Shown piece after piece: positions 36,638-36,687 of a stretch of DNA of 36,687 bases. Source of the DNA: an uncultured Marinilabiliales bacterium. Its GTDB lineage: Bacteria > Bacteroidota > Bacteroidia > Bacteroidales > BM520. Within the stretch, counting starts at the first letter, position 1. Each line of letters starts with the position of its first letter. The translations under genes were made by a program, and so were the position numbers. Below the pieces are notes generated by a model that was not told where the DNA came from, made no database searches, and saw only the letters and a program-made list of their open reading frames with translations. Location of the stretch: the NCBI GenBank assembly GCA_937877575.1, contig CALFIZ010000055.1, positions 1 to 36,687 of the forward strand. Reading direction: 5' to 3'.

Positions 36638-36687
36638 AGATCGGAAGAGCACACGTCTGAACTCCAGTCACTAGCTTATCTCGTATG
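36638..36687. other. Illumina TruSeq adapter contamination at contig end
   Basis: Bases 36638-36671 match the 34-nt TruSeq read 1 adapter, starting AGATCGGAAGAGC and ending CCAGTCAC. Then come the 6-nt index TAGCTT (36672-36677) and the start of the flow-cell sequence ATCTCGTATG (36678-36687). This is a technical artefact and not part of the genome. It truncates the true contig at 36637 and produces a false N-terminus for the nagB fragment. Confidence 0.98.

Noticed and set aside
36003..36638. A 211-residue + strand frame across the nagB-tilS junction
   Set aside because: It is antisense to two recognised genes with conserved motifs, and has no promoter or recognisable domain.
36638..36671. 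N-terminal residues TGVQTCALPIS of the nagB fragment
   Set aside because: They are the reverse translation of the TruSeq adapter, not bacterial coding sequence.

Overview
The window looks like a complete contig, probably from a metagenome assembly, of a Bacteroidota bacterium, most likely order Bacteroidales. Evidence for this placement: a type IX secretion (T9SS) SprA translocon, cargo with T9SS type A and type B C-terminal domains, a GH3-type acyl-adenylate enzyme, a GH89 and a GH106-like glycosidase lipoprotein, the two-domain form of NagB, and TAnnTTTG -7 promoter elements typical of the Bacteroidota primary sigma factor. Genus cannot be told from the sequence. Both end genes are cut. The last 50 bases (36638-36687) are not genomic: they are an Illumina TruSeq adapter with its index.

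Left part, + strand (1-7069): the C-terminal four fifths of sprA, then gcvH (lipoyl carrier of glycine cleavage) and a TonB-type energy transducer. A bidirectional hairpin terminator (7087-7120) separates this from a two-gene - strand operon, thiL then uvrC, joined by a TAATG overlap. This UvrC stops before its C-terminal helix-hairpin-helix domain.

Middle, + strand (10022-16729): a patatin-like phospholipase fused to an outer-membrane barrel, a five-repeat DUF349 protein, a T9SS type B cargo protein with a LamG-like domain, and a small TM1266-type regulator normally linked to [FeFe]-hydrogenase maturation. A perfect 13-bp hairpin lies inside the signal-peptide codons of the T9SS cargo gene. 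A convergent glucosaminidase/LysM gene follows. From the divergent promoter region at 17812-17838, rsmG and a GH89 alpha-N-acetylglucosaminidase lipoprotein run on the + strand.

Right part, - strand (36637 to 20647): two long co-oriented runs. The first is nagB, tilS, dsbD, hldD, a T9SS-exported lysyl-endopeptidase-like protease, a sensor histidine kinase, hemW and a GH106-like lipoprotein, mostly with overlaps or gaps under 30 nt. The second, behind its own -7 element, is a secreted protein with a C-terminal dockerin, a GH3-family acyl-amide synthetase, a LysE-family exporter with an in-frame 60-bp tandem repeat, and a DUF308 membrane protein.

Themes: surface and secretion biology (SprA, T9SS cargo, TonB, patatin-barrel, DsbD, HldD for LPS heptose), host or plant glycan use (GH89, NagB, GH106-like), and ordinary housekeeping (gcvH, uvrC, thiL, rsmG, tilS, hemW). 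I see no phage, insertion sequence, CRISPR array, tRNA or rRNA. No gene-free stretch exceeds about 205 bases. The most original lead is the GH3-LysE-DUF308 operon, a possible make-and-export module for amino-acid conjugates.
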